NCBI RefSeq assembly: GCF_014839805.1
Contig: NC_051142.1
Location: 1,054,001-1,118,000 of the forward strand
Length of the DNA: 64,000 nucleotides
Origin: Manduca sexta
Lineage: Eukaryota > Arthropoda > Insecta > Lepidoptera > Sphingidae
Direction: 5' to 3'
Both the position numbers and the translations under genes were made by a program. Of the stretch, positions 52,991-64,000 are shown piece by piece. The notes beneath the pieces are model-generated. The model was not told the origin of the DNA. It saw only the letters and a program-made list of their open reading frames with translations, and ran no database searches. The stretch's first letter is position 1. Every line of letters starts with the position of its first letter.

Positions 52991-53514
52991 GACTTACATG
53001 TAGAGGATAACATTTAATTTATATTTAATTTCATCGTCATTTGGTCTCACTCTGTATTTTGGATGGCGATTACAGATTACTATACTATTATACAGTATAG
53101 GTAGGTGTTTGGTATAGTTATACAGGCAGAGGGATCGAAATGGTAGCAATTGTGGGGGAAACTCATAGTATCTACTGGATTACTGTTGTCCTCATAGACT
53201 ATTGACCGAAGTTACTCTACATACCCAGGGATTTGTGATGATTTTTTTACATTTTCAATTGGTAATGATTGTTTGTGTAGGTATTATGTTTGAACCCAGA
53301 ATATTATATTTCCAACATACTTATGTAGACATTATTCATCTATAGATATTCTCTAGCTCTTCTCAGTAGGTCATATTTCATATACTTTCAAGTAATTTCC
53401 TCAAACTAACGAACAAAAACCTTGTCGCTCCTGTCCGCCCATATCATATTGGCACAGAATTCGAACATATACATGAAATTAAAAACAAAAAAACCATAGA
53501 TTCCAAAGCAAACG
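52991..53514. other. Intergenic, nothing recognised
   Basis: AT-rich, no supported feature. Confidence 0.4.
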
Positions 53515-53625
53515 TTCTATATCAGTGCGCACTGCGCAAGCGCGCGCAAGTGTCGCAGCGTCCATAATTGGCGCTGACAGTTGACAGCAAGCTGCGCGCG
53601 CGTCTCATTCGCGAGACCGCATAAC
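53515..53625. promoter_or_regulatory. CpG-rich island, possible regulatory DNA
   Basis: Dense CpG, including GCGCACTGCGCAAGCGCGCG and CTGCGCGCGCGTCTCATTCG. No ORF of note. Confidence 0.3.
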
Positions 53626-55559
53626 GAGACCATAGCCATCTCGAATTGCTCTTTGATTATGAGATATGAACATAATTTAATTAAAACATTTTATTGTTTC
53701 CGTTTAGTTATAGTTTTAGATTATGGTGCATGCAAGCACCTGATAGCTAATAAGTTAAAGTAAATACTAAATATAAGTTAAAATATTTGCTCCCAATTTA
53801 GTATGAAATGTTATTTGTATTCTAAATGGTAGATCTTTATACATATATATATGAGTGTTACTTGATGTAGTTACCATTCTTAAGTCTATTTCCTTAAAAA
53901 TATCTTGTGCTGATATTACTGATGGCATATGGGCAGGTTGAAATGTTCAATCCAATGTAGAATCATAATTATATAGAAAGGCGGCTGTTAAACATAACTA
54001 CTACAATTTATTTTCAAAATGTAATAAAAATTAAGTCTAAGTACAAATCGATGGCTCCTGAGTAAACTATCGTATCTAAAAATATCGATTTAAACTTTTA
54101 TAGCGTTTCATTAACTACATATACTGTAATATGCACCTTTCAAACTTTTACTATTTCAAACCACTAAAAAAAGATTTCTTTATTGGGTATGGTAATAAAC
54201 AGTACATAGATAACGAAACGTTGAAAAGTGAAAATCACACTTACTTAGATACGATAGTTTACTTAGGAGCCACCAAAATTACGTATACCAAAACTATAGC
54301 AATAGAGCAACCATAAATAATAACCGAGATAATTTTTGCTTGTTGTCTTAATGAAGCGAGTTTAAATGAATTTCGCCACAGTGTGGTCTCTTTTCTGGTA
54401 TACGTGTTCATTCCGATGGGATGCCGTTTCAATAACGCATGAACGTGTCATTTGTCAGAATATCATCCGGTATGGTAGCCATGAATGCGGCAGGACAGAG
54501 AAATGACCACGGTAGCGCTATTGGGAATTTTAGGACAACTAATTTAGGAACAACAATTGAAAGCTTAAAGACTATTATTTTAAGCATAGCTATTTTGAAT
54601 GCATTTTTTAAATTTTAATGAACTAGGTATTTTATATAACTAAAGTTAAAGAAGAAAATAACACGAATAATAAGCATTATTATTTTAAGTAATAACTATA
54701 AAATCAAAATAATATAATAGTAAAAAAAATATTAAACTTAATGCTTTATCCATGAACCACGCTTTAAACCTGTGTAATAAAATTATTTTGCCACTTCTGT
54801 TCATATCTAAAATAATTGTTTATTAAATAAACTAGTCTACTATTTAACAAACTTCAATAATAGTCAAAAATATTACAATACAAAGTCACGGGTGCTTAGT
54901 TCTGCGCGCATGACAATTACCTCAACTCAATGCGGCCATCAGTCACGTCGCATCCACGCAGCGGTTCACACAAACGATTAATTAAGAGTTTTAATTTTAG
55001 CGCTTTGCTCGAAAAATAACAATCACTCGCACGGAAATAGCTCGTGTAATTGATGATGAATGGATTACGAGATTTTCTTTGCTGTGTCTCTGAAAAAGCA
55101 AGCCTCGGAATTCGAACTTCATTCCGGATCAAAAATGATTCTTCTCGACATATTAATCTATGTCGCTAATCCTTAGTTATCCGGTTTGATTTTTATTATT
55201 GTGCAAAACTTTTTGAAATAAACATTAGTTCTATGGTACATAATAGTCCTCATGTAGTTTCTTTTTGTGATCCGCAAAAAATATATTTTGCGTACATTGT
55301 CCATACAAAACTCGTTTGTAAATTAAGCAACTGAAAAATTTTATTAGGCACCTAGTGAAACTTACCCTATAAAAGTTCAATCTTGGTATATTTTTAATCA
55401 ACCAAACCACCTTTGAATTCTTGAAAGAAACTTCATCTATTTCGAAACTGTGAAAGCATTTATTTATATTTAAGTTAACCACCAAAGTCAATAACTTAAT
55501 TATGTTCTATATGACCATTTATCATTAACGGTTCTGGCTCATTGATCAGCACTTCGCTG
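53626..55559. other. Intergenic, nothing recognised
   Basis: AT-rich stretch with short motif-free ORFs. Confidence 0.4.
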
Positions 55560-55665
55560 TTGACATTTGTGGTAAATTAATGGGGGCAGCGGCAAACGGC
55601 TCGTGCATTTTGCGACGCGACCACTTCCGGACAAATGCCACCATGCGCAGGCGCCGGGGAAGATA
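55560..55665. promoter_or_regulatory. CpG-rich patch, possible regulatory DNA
   Basis: GC-rich block (GCGCAGGCGCCGGGGAAG at its end) beside an AATTAATG homeobox-type site, in AT-rich DNA. Confidence 0.25.
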
Positions 55666-57100
55666 TTTAAAAAAGTAATTAGTACAAATTAAATACAAAG
55701 ATTAATATATTTTTCAGAAATTACATGCGTCGTGATAAGCATAGTGTGAGAACTTCGCAAAAAAATGCTTATGCTATGCGTAATTACTAAAAGATAACAT
55801 ATTATCGTCATATAATGTTGCATATTAATTTTACGCAATACTCTTACTAAAAAAATGAACAGCACCCAAACTTATCCTCATGTCACAAACAACGCTCCCT
55901 AGATAAAAATAATTCATAATCAGATATATCCTGAGGAAATATTTAATTTGTACAAATTTAACTATCGTTTAATTGGAAACAGTCGCTGTAAAAATAGATT
56001 TCGGTATCTTTGTAGCTTTTACTTTTTTATCGTCCGAAATGTCGTTAACTTTTGACACTTTTTTACAGTGTTTTTACATTTCGCTAAGTGCGTGTCAATG
56101 TTATTTCTATGTTTAAGTACACTAGTCGTGCAGTGACGGTAGTCTCCCTTGGGTATCACGACGAATTTGACATGCCCTTTTGCTTAAAAAGGTCTTTCTG
56201 CATTTAGTTCCACTTTAGATAAATCCAAAACGTGGCATGAATCCAAAAACTGTTTTGCACAAAAATGTTAACTACTTCTGTGTAATTTTAAATGTTACCA
56301 CTTGAAAGCTTAGTGTATCTCCTGTTTTTAAATTACCAATAACTTATAATAAGATTTTTTTTTTATTTCCAATGCGCTATTCTATTACAATAAACACCTC
56401 GTTTAGGTCTATGAAATGAAAGGTCTATGAAAAATAAGTAGATATCACAATATTTTAAAGAGATATTAATACAAATTTTGGACACTGCCTACACTTTTTT
56501 AAACTCACTCCGAAAAGAAAAGGAGTTTTTTTTTTATGAATTCCACAACGAAGTTTCTGTATGTAAATAAAATTTGTAGTAACTAGTAACTCAATACTGC
56601 GTGTTGGTGGTTTCGGCGAAGTATCACAAATAGCCGGGTGGTGCGCCTGCGCAGAGTATCGGTTACGCCCTTGCGCTCGATCCCGCTGCCCGACAGTAAG
56701 CGATACGCCTGTCAACAACCGTGTCACTGGACCGTACCAGGTTTGACGTCAGGGGATTCAAAGGAGAAATACGCCGAAATAACTCATTAGAGTAATAAAG
56801 TATTCTGTAAAATTTCAATTGAGGCTAGGAACGAATCAAATTATGTGTGGTGTAGTGGCTACATCTTTAATACATTATTAGAGTAGAAATATTATTACTC
56901 ATCAAAATGTTATTTATTTACTTAAATAAAATAGGACAATTCTAAATGATTAAATGTCAATTTTTCCAAATCACAAAACTTAACGCAGCAAACGACCATC
57001 GCACAATTAAAATACCGAAATGATTACAAAATATATTAACTGATTCATTTGCTTGAGTCAGCATATTTGGCCGGTTGTAAATTTCATTGAAATCAGGGAC
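55666..57100. other. Intergenic with a GC-richer patch
   Basis: A patch at about 56595-56760 is GC-richer and holds a motif-free minus-strand ORF (56455-56727). Nothing else is recognised. Confidence 0.35.
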
Positions 57101-57109
57101 AAAATGCGA

Positions 57110-57385
57110 AGAACACACGGCCGTCGGCGGCGATTTCCTTTGCTATCAAACGCAGACTTTACCGTCGTGTTCGCCACTCATTCATCCATATTGTTAAATA
57201 GTAATAAATCTGATTAAATCAACGCCCGTTGCGTTTAAATCTCGACGATTTCAAAGAGTTGAAATTTGTCTTGACAATATTTACGAGGAGTCGCGGCGCG
57301 CGGCGCTTGCGCACGCTGCGCGGAGATCAAAGCGCTGCAGCGGCGTCATGTGTTCTGTACATGTAGGTCGAGCAGCCCCTCGGGA
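57110..57385. promoter_or_regulatory. CpG-rich island pair, possible regulatory DNA
   Basis: Two GC-rich blocks (57115-57150 and 57285-57385), the second with GTCGCGGCGCGCGGCGCTTG. No coding signal. Confidence 0.3.
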
Positions 57386-57970
57386 GCACTTAAAAAAACT
57401 AACCATGTATGTTTTGTAAATAATATTTTATTAGCTCTCGTTAGAACGAGCCGACTGAATCACTTTTTGTATGACTGTGCGGTTTTTTATGAAAGAGCAA
57501 GATACATTTGCGTTTAATTAGAAACCTTCACAATATGATCAATTTATTAGGTATCAATAAACAAAATAAGTGGTAATTAATTTAATTTATCTAAGTCCAT
57601 GGACGGTAGTGACTACTTACCATTAGACTGGAAGCTGCCTCGTCATCCCATTTAGAGAATATAAAAAAAAACATAAGTGAAAGGTGTCTTTATGACTCCT
57701 ATATGTACCTAAATGGCAAATTCATAGCAAAAACCATCCTACCTGCTTTATCTCATATGTACTAAACCTTGTATTTATAAAGCTTTTCTATTACTAACCT
57801 AAGTACTACCTACTTTCTCTATTCGGTTACTTAAAGTAAAAAGCCACATTATCCGTGGATATCTATTCATATCGAATACTTATAAATAAAACTTATTTTA
57901 ATACGTACAAAGTTTTGCATATACCTACTACTTTGTTTTCTTGTTAATTCTTCTTCTTTTCTTTGTTAAT
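57386..57970. other. Intergenic, nothing recognised
   Basis: AT-rich, no supported feature. Confidence 0.4.
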
Positions 57971-58293
57971 GCGGCGATAGCCTGGTTGGGTGTGGAACGG
58001 TCTGCCAAGACGAATGTCCGCAGGTTCAAATCCCAGGGCACACACCTCTGACTTTTCTAAAAATCACGTGTATTCTTTGTGAATTTATCGTTCGCTTTAA
58101 CGGTGAAGGAAAACATCGTGAGAAACCTGCCGTCCGAGAAGTTCTCTATAGGAATTTCGAAGGTGTGTGAAGTCTACCAATCCGCACTAGGCCAGCGTGG
58201 TGGACTAAGGCCTAATCCCTCTCAGTAGTAGAGGAGGCCCGTGCTCAGCAGTGGGCAAGTATATAATACAGGGCTGATATTATTATTATTATT
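57971..58293 (+). mobile_element. Full-length tRNA-derived SINE (reference copy for its family here)
   Basis: Head GCGGCGATAGCCTGGTTGGG with A box, B box at 'cgcaggttcaaatcccaggg', a body with 'ttaacggtgaaggaaaacat' and 'ccgcactaggccagcgtggt', and a tail 'acagggctgatattattatt'. Partial copies are at 6760, 7324, 11855 and 47153. Confidence 0.8.
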
Positions 58294-59058
58294 GTTTTCT
58301 TGATAAGGATAAATATCAAGTGTCATTATTTTTTGTGACGAGTTGCATAAAAATATGCATTATTGTTAGATTAAATTTTAGGAATGTACGTTTATTTTTA
58401 TTTAATATCTTATCGGGATATTTAGCGAATTAGCATTCCATAGATAGTCATTTTGTTATTGCACAAGTATCTCTTGATACTATCTCTTTGTTCAATTTGA
58501 TGTTGTTTTCGCGTGAGTTGTTTCACATTCTGAAAACACCCTAACAAAAGGTACGTTAAATATTACTTATAATAATAATAATTATATACATTCTCTTAGA
58601 GTAGAAGTAGTGGCATCGTGTTAAATTAAATTTGATTTTATTTATATCTATATTGGTCGGAACTTATACTTTTTATGTTACCACTATAGTTGGAGTAACC
58701 AAGTAGTATTGTAAAGTATTATATTTTAAGATGTATGTATGGTTCCATTTAGTAACGCAATGTTAAAAGAACCTTGCATATTGTATGCTACAATTGATAT
58801 ACTATACACGTATAGTCACTAAATATTTCTACAGTGAGACAATTTAAGACACTAAATTATAAGATATTAGTTATTTTAAAAATGTCTTTATTAAAAGTAA
58901 TGCAGAGATCATTTAAAATTTTCCACCAGATTGTTGCTTTCAATGGCGCTAAATAATAAACGAAGCGTTTTGTTGTATGATATTCTTTTCTTTTGTATAA
59001 AAATACATTTATATATTGATATAAAATTTTCGTATAAATATAAAGTCATAGTGAAGGT
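58294..59058. other. Intergenic, downstream flank of the astacin gene
   Basis: AT-rich, no supported feature; likely contains the astacin 3' UTR. Confidence 0.4.
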
Positions 59059-61090
59059 TTAGTCCCATGCGCCGGGGCAGTTGTAGTGTCTGTTGATGCG
59101 AAGCCAGTCCTTGTCGGTGATGAAGATGCGCTGTCCCATATCACCCTCGTGTTCCTAAAAACAAATATATTCCTCACAGCGAAAGTAATAATATAAACTC
59201 TATATAGAAGTAGATACCGAGAGACGCTATGTGCATATAATATTTTGCTAAAGTATTTTGCTGTGACGATATATACGCTCACATCTCTATTTTCGAAGGG
59301 TAGACAGGTTTTGTACCCTGCACGATTCAGTGTACGTACAGTATACCCAGATAAACCAAATTTTGATATGAAAATAAAGCCAAGACTTAACTTACCTCTT
59401 TAGATAAATTTGGTAAAGGAGAACTAGATCAGTTCATGACTAATATACTACGAACAAATATGAATAAAGTTTTTACCTGTAGAGCCACGATGGTCTTCTC
59501 ACCATTGGCTGAAAGCGAAGGGTCCGTAGTGCATGCAGCTCACGTAGTCGTATTCAATGTCCAGGTTGCTCACCATGTCAGAAGTGTAAATGGCGAAGTT
59601 ATGCTCAGTGCCTAAATACAAACAGATACTTTTAAGAATGATATTAAAATTATGTTCTTTGATATTGGCCTCATCTCCTATTATCCTGATATCCTATTTA
59701 TATTCTGACTCTACATTTTGAATAGCTCAGATCATAAAACAGTTAGGTATGATTTGAATAAAAAATGTTAGTTGTTACGTCAAAATGACTGCACAGACAT
59801 TGAATTACAACCGGTTTCAATAAACGATCCCAATTTCAATCGACAATCCGATTCCTCAAAAAAATCAATCAAAACAACTCATTTGTAAGCACGTCATAAA
59901 AAACTTTGTTCTGATTGGTCCATTTTTAGTCAGGTCAAAAAAAGCGTTTGGGATTGTATATTGAAAATGGCGGTTAATCAATTTATGATATACCAAAATT
60001 TACATACCAGGTCTAAGATTCTCCTCAACAATCTTGACGTAATCATCTCTGTTGTAAGTGGACTGCATGTGCAGGAAGCCGAGGATGTGCATCCACTCGT
60101 GAACGATGGTGGGGTGGCGGAAGCAGCCGGTGCCTGGCACGTTGCGCGCCAGGTTCAAAGTGTGGATGCCGCGGGATTCCCAGTAGCCGACGTGCGCGAA
60201 GCAACCGCCAGCACCGCCCTTGATTATACGCAAACAAAGACATCAGTGTAAAGAATTGATATCTAAGCACTGAAAATTTACCGTGATAAGCTATTGTGCG
60301 GCCAATGCTAATCTTTTTTCTGTGGGTATGTAGGGACGAAGACGTGTATGTATAATTTATTTGCTTCTAGAAGAGTGTGAATTTAAAAAAAAAACACAGT
60401 CGTTTTATCTCCATACTGACATTGTGACTACCACGAGAAACAAGTAACAACTAACCATTTAAGTATTATTTTTCATTCCCAACATAAAAATCTAACATCG
60501 CATAAAACTGATTTACCACCATAATCGTTTTATCTTCCAAATAATTTAATAGGCAACCTAAAACAATAGAGGTAAAACTGTGGACATGTTTTTGTATAGG
60601 TTTCTTGAATTCGTAATTTAAGTGCGACTATAGTCAACTTAAAATAGGACTGTCTCGGTGGTATTGTGTGCGCGATACCATTGCTCTGAGAGCCCAGGTT
60701 CGAGTCTTGAGTCAGACAAAATGATATTGGCTTTTTCTGCTTTGTTTTTCTGCCCGGTATGGCTATATGGTCACCCCCTATCACATCATGGGACGGAACA
60801 CACTTGAAAGAAAATAGGTGCTCTGGTTGCACCTCTGCCTATGTCTTCGAGTATAAAGGCGTGATGTGTGTTCGTTTTGTTGTTATTTGCTACTATTATG
60901 TTTATTATTGAATCGTATTGATTTTCTAGTGCACGCATAAGTAAACGTCAACGTTGTCAACAACAACTAAATCAACTTACAGTAACTCTAACAAAGACTG
61001 TGTCTTCAGGTTCACGGTAGCGGAATTTGACGCAGGTGTGCCTCTCGATGTCCCTTATACCTTCTTCGATAGCCTCCTTCTGGATCGGAC
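59059..61090 (-). CDS. Astacin (M12A) zinc metalloprotease, 5'-partial, frame broken in one exon
   Basis: Four minus-strand exons are visible: 61090-60981, 60218-60008, 59611-59477 and 59154-59059, giving about 182 residues of the catalytic domain. The zinc site HEWMHILGFLH is complete, with Glu as the catalytic base. The Met-turn reads SCMHYGP, including its Tyr. Conserved cysteines are present (RHTCVKF, GGCFAHVG, GTGCFRHP, SCMHYG) and the end is YNCPGAWD. The first exon seen begins in phase 1, so signal peptide, propeptide and mature N terminus lie upstream, probably in or beyond the N run. In the third exon the frame shifts by +1 or -2 just after GPFAFS (59502-59511), causing a TGA at 59501-59499; the next frame continues well (NGEKTIVALQ). 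Secreted astacins act in digestion, hatching or matrix processing; the role here is unknown. Confidence 0.87.
60650..60873 (+). mobile_element. tRNA-derived SINE in astacin intron
   Basis: Head CTGTCTCGGTGGTATTGTGT and a B box (CCCAGGTTCGAGTCTTGAGT) lead into the body shared with 50772 ('catcatgggacggaacacac', 'ggttgcacctctgcctatg'). Confidence 0.65.
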
Positions 61091-61639
61091 CTAATAATAA
61101 AAATATTGTTGATTTGTATAGTACTTAAAAGTCAAGTTTGAGGTATTTAGAGAATATTTGATACCAAATAGACAAAACAAATAAAGATTCCGTATTTATG
61201 CATCGTTGAATAAAACTTTACTTTAAATAACTAAGTAATAAGAGTTTAAGAATAAAGTTATTAAATAGCAATTTGCAGGTTACTTTTATAATATATTACT
61301 ATTCTCTGTTAGCATAAATCTACTCGCAAGATTTTTGATACCATACTATGATTTTTATCTTCTAGACAAATTGATGTCTAGGCGGAGTAGCGCGCTTTAT
61401 TGACGCTAAAACTATTAGTAAAAGTTCACCTCTATTTTTTTCGACGTATTTGAAGCTTTCAGTCAATCTAAGACATTTTTTAATCAAAGGTTATTTAATT
61501 CAATGAATGTAAATTAATGCTCATGATTATATTCCAGTAGTCTTGGTAGAGGAACACAACCGCGTTAAAGGAACCAACAGTGTGTTAACTTGCAATAAGC
61601 CAGCATAGAGGACTAAGGATTAAACTCTGTGGTAGAGAG
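61091..61639. other. Upstream flank or intron of the astacin gene
   Basis: The astacin gene needs further 5' exons, but I find none here, so this is probably intron. A decayed SINE tail may lie at about 61590-61640 ('ataagccagcatagaggact'). Confidence 0.35.
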
Positions 61640-61914
61640 GCCTTTTTTTTTGTTTTCGCGGAGAAAGTGCCTTATTACTACCGCCCAGCCTTCGTGGGGG
61701 CGACTGAGCGGTTATGCTGGGGTAACCGTGCGTTACGGCCCGGCGTTGAGCCGCCCGGATTTGATGATGACCTTGGGCGACCGCCGGGCCGAGTCCTAAC
61801 ACCTATATACAACTTAACCTATGCACGGCACCAGCTAAAACTCCGCGGTGGCCCTCTTCGGCGTGGGAGGGCTGCGGGCCTCCTCTGACGTTGAAGTGTC
61901 TAGTCTGCGACCGC
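61640..61914. mobile_element. GC-rich LINE-like fragment cut off by the assembly gap
   Basis: Much richer in G+C than its surroundings ('cggcccggcgttgagccgcc', 'cgcggtggccctcttcggcg') and of a kind I associate with lepidopteran non-LTR retrotransposons. It runs straight into the N run, so repeat content may have caused the gap. No protein motif is readable. Confidence 0.35.
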
Positions 61915-62414
61915 NNNNNNNNNNNNNNNNNNNNNNNNNNNNNNNNNNNNNNNNNNNNNNNNNNNNNNNNNNNNNNNNNNNNNNNNNNNNNNNNNNNNNN
62001 NNNNNNNNNNNNNNNNNNNNNNNNNNNNNNNNNNNNNNNNNNNNNNNNNNNNNNNNNNNNNNNNNNNNNNNNNNNNNNNNNNNNNNNNNNNNNNNNNNNN
62101 NNNNNNNNNNNNNNNNNNNNNNNNNNNNNNNNNNNNNNNNNNNNNNNNNNNNNNNNNNNNNNNNNNNNNNNNNNNNNNNNNNNNNNNNNNNNNNNNNNNN
62201 NNNNNNNNNNNNNNNNNNNNNNNNNNNNNNNNNNNNNNNNNNNNNNNNNNNNNNNNNNNNNNNNNNNNNNNNNNNNNNNNNNNNNNNNNNNNNNNNNNNN
62301 NNNNNNNNNNNNNNNNNNNNNNNNNNNNNNNNNNNNNNNNNNNNNNNNNNNNNNNNNNNNNNNNNNNNNNNNNNNNNNNNNNNNNNNNNNNNNNNNNNNN
62401 NNNNNNNNNNNNNN
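61915..62414. other. Assembly gap, exactly 500 N
   Basis: A run of 500 N. The round number points to a placeholder of unknown true size. Order and orientation of the sequence to the right rest on scaffolding, not on contiguous reads. Confidence 0.97.
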
Positions 62415-62589
62415 GTAAATGTTAAATATTAAATGTAGTAAACGTTAGGCTAATACGTACTCGAAGAATGCCACAGCTACCCATTTAGGATAAACTAAAC
62501 TATTGTTGGCACTCTATTAGTCAGTGGCACTTTGAAATTCAAACAAAATATTATACATTTTACTGTAGTGAAAAATGTCTAAAAATATA

Positions 62590-62820
62590 TATTCGCTAGT
62601 GGTAGGATATATTTTATATCCACCCGGATAACGACCACCGTACACAAGGTGTTAAAACTTACAACACGCCATATTAGTTCACGTAAGTGTGTCGCTTTCT
62701 GGGATCAGCTTATTGTACATCCGGTTCCAACAGGCTGGCATAGTTGTGTTAACTGTCGAGGGGTAATCTCTCGTTAGTCGACATTCTATTGAACTCCTCT
62801 CTGATGGTAGGTGTTCATCA
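62590..62820 (-). repeat. Interspersed repeat family B, copy 4
   Basis: Inverted counterpart of 43002-43222 within the duplicated arm; small differences only. Confidence 0.65.
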
Positions 62821-63373
62821 CTTTGCTCTACCGTATAGAAACAAAAATGTTTTGATCCTGAATGGGTGCAGTCTTTAATTCAACATTAAAAATGGTAATG
62901 CTATTTTAAAAAACGAAATGATGGTGTGAAGAGGACGTGCCGATTGAAACATTTTGAAACGGATTTACAAGATCAAAGGTATAAAACGATTCTAATTTTG
63001 AATTATTGCTGTAGTAAAAATAGATTACTATGTTTCTATGCCAGATTATACAATAATTAATCGTTTTCAGTAATTTCTTGTATGATTTTTTCGCTATAAA
63101 TTCATATAACAAATACCTTATTTTATATTATTGTAGACTGTACAGTTCTGTTTCTACAGTCAATTTAGGAAAACAAATTAATAGTTTGTCTAATGTCAAT
63201 TGTCATTTTCAAAAATATGTCGTCCCGCCAAAATATTTGTTTTTTGCTGAAATAAACAAATAATTTGCTGATTTAATTCTTTTCGTTTCGTATAGTATTG
63301 TTAACAAATGAATAAATAAAGAAATGAGGATAAACATTTTAACGTTAAGATCATAAAAAAGGACGAAGAAGCA

Positions 63374-64000
63374 ATGTCTTTTAAAACTTATAGTAAAGCA
63401 ATATTTTTGTTATTAACAGTTTCTTTTGTATCACATGCCGCATTTAAATACTTCAGAAGGCAGAAGAAAATAAAAGATAAAAGAGATCAATGAAGTTATA
63501 ATGTTCGCTCACGGAACAAGAGAGTTGAGAAGAAGCAAATACTCTAAGTGTGTGATAACTCCAAGCATGGAAAGATTGTTGTACTATTTGAACTTGCCGA
63601 AGCACTCCATAGACATATGCATGTACGTATTTACTAATACAGACTTGACCAACGTCGTATTGAAACTTCATTTTAAAGGCGTAAAAGTTAGGTTGATAGT
63701 TGATGCAGATATGGCATTTACCTCTGGCTCAAGTATAAGGCGCTTGGAGCGACAAGGCATACCTATCCGATGGATGAAGTCTACGAACCTCATGCACCAT
63801 AAATTTTGTCTTATAGATGTAATGGAAGGAGGCAAAACAACACCATTTGTGATGGCAGGGTCTCTGAATTGGACCAAGCCAGGCACTGTCTGGTAATTGG
63901 GAAAATTTAATTATTACATCACAGAAAGATTTGGTGCGGCAGTACAAGGATGAGTTTGAGAGGCTGTGGGTGTTGTTAAACCAATCGTTGGTTATGTATA
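63374..64000 (+). pseudogene. zuc: Frameshifted second copy of Zucchini/PLD6
   Basis: Nearly identical to the intact gene at 41807-42436. Compared with it, this copy has two bases fewer in the A-rich stretch after AGAAGGCAGAAG (about 63463-63478), one extra base at the GSLNWT motif (GGACCAAGCC for GGACGAGCC, about 63871-63880), and one T fewer near 63976-63978. Each shifts the frame. The central frame (63501-63896) keeps the HKD motif MHHKFCLID, with substitutions such as Ile to Val and Asn to His in LTNVVLKLHFKG. Either a real decaying duplicate or an unpolished second haplotype placed here by scaffolding. The copy reaches the window end. Confidence 0.85.

Larger units (their letters stand above)
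62415..64000 (-). repeat. Right arm of a 1.6-kb inverted duplication
   Basis: Reverse-complement copy of 41808-43401. It begins with the first base after the N run and is still matching at the window end, so both true edges are hidden. Confidence 0.92.

Noticed and set aside
61848..62432. ORFs of 175 and 194 codons across the N run
   Set aside because: They consist almost wholly of unknown residues produced by the 500-N gap.

Overview
The window reads as nuclear DNA of an insect, most likely a moth or butterfly (Lepidoptera). The grounds are AT-rich, intron-bearing genes with GT-AG splice sites, insect gene families (Zucchini, a Prrx-type homeobox gene, astacin, a brachyurin-like S1 protease, a zeste-like Myb/SANT protein), and a dense load of repeats that I recognise from lepidopteran genomes: tRNA-derived SINEs ending in ATT/TTA repeats and short Helitron-like elements starting A|TC and ending CTAG|T. 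The species assignment is inference; no search was possible.

Layout. 1-4059: AT-rich, nothing recognised. 4132-7146 (+): five-exon secreted serine protease with a TATA box, 257 aa. 7.2-25.1 kb: gene-poor stretch holding SINEs, Helitron-like elements, a TIR-bearing MITE family, a nested hAT-like MITE and a few unrecognised ORFs. 25159-26741 (-): four-exon Myb/SANT-like protein with a C-terminal coiled coil, next to a short PIF/Harbinger transposase-like remnant. 28676-30584 (+): four-exon Fcf2-domain (DNTTIP2-like) pre-rRNA processing factor. 31714-32340 (-): single-exon basic protein with 23-24-residue repeats of STPR type. 33034-37843 (+): seven-exon short-chain dehydrogenase of the HSD17B8 type, broken by one extra A in a homopolymer. 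41807-42436 (-): intact single-exon Zucchini/PLD6 nuclease gene. 43775-49110 (-): three-exon Prrx-class homeobox gene with a 16-nt first coding exon and a 4-kb first intron. 49-58 kb: gene-poor DNA with several CpG-rich islands that could be regulatory DNA of the homeobox gene. 59059-61090 (-): four exons of an astacin metalloprotease, truncated at the 5' end and carrying a frameshift. 61915-62414: a run of exactly 500 N. 62415-64000: a near-identical inverted copy of 41808-43401, with a Zucchini copy broken by three small indels.

How it fits together. The genes are unrelated housekeeping, developmental and secreted-enzyme genes, not an operon or a defence island. I find no CRISPR array, prokaryotic system or viral gene. 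The most informative signals are the inverted Zucchini duplication at a scaffold gap, two single-site frameshifts in otherwise conserved genes (assembly indels or real decay), a perfect 27-bp hairpin upstream of the homeobox gene, a GC-AG intron, a brachyurin-like S1 pocket, and several transposon structures whose ends and target-site duplications can be read directly.
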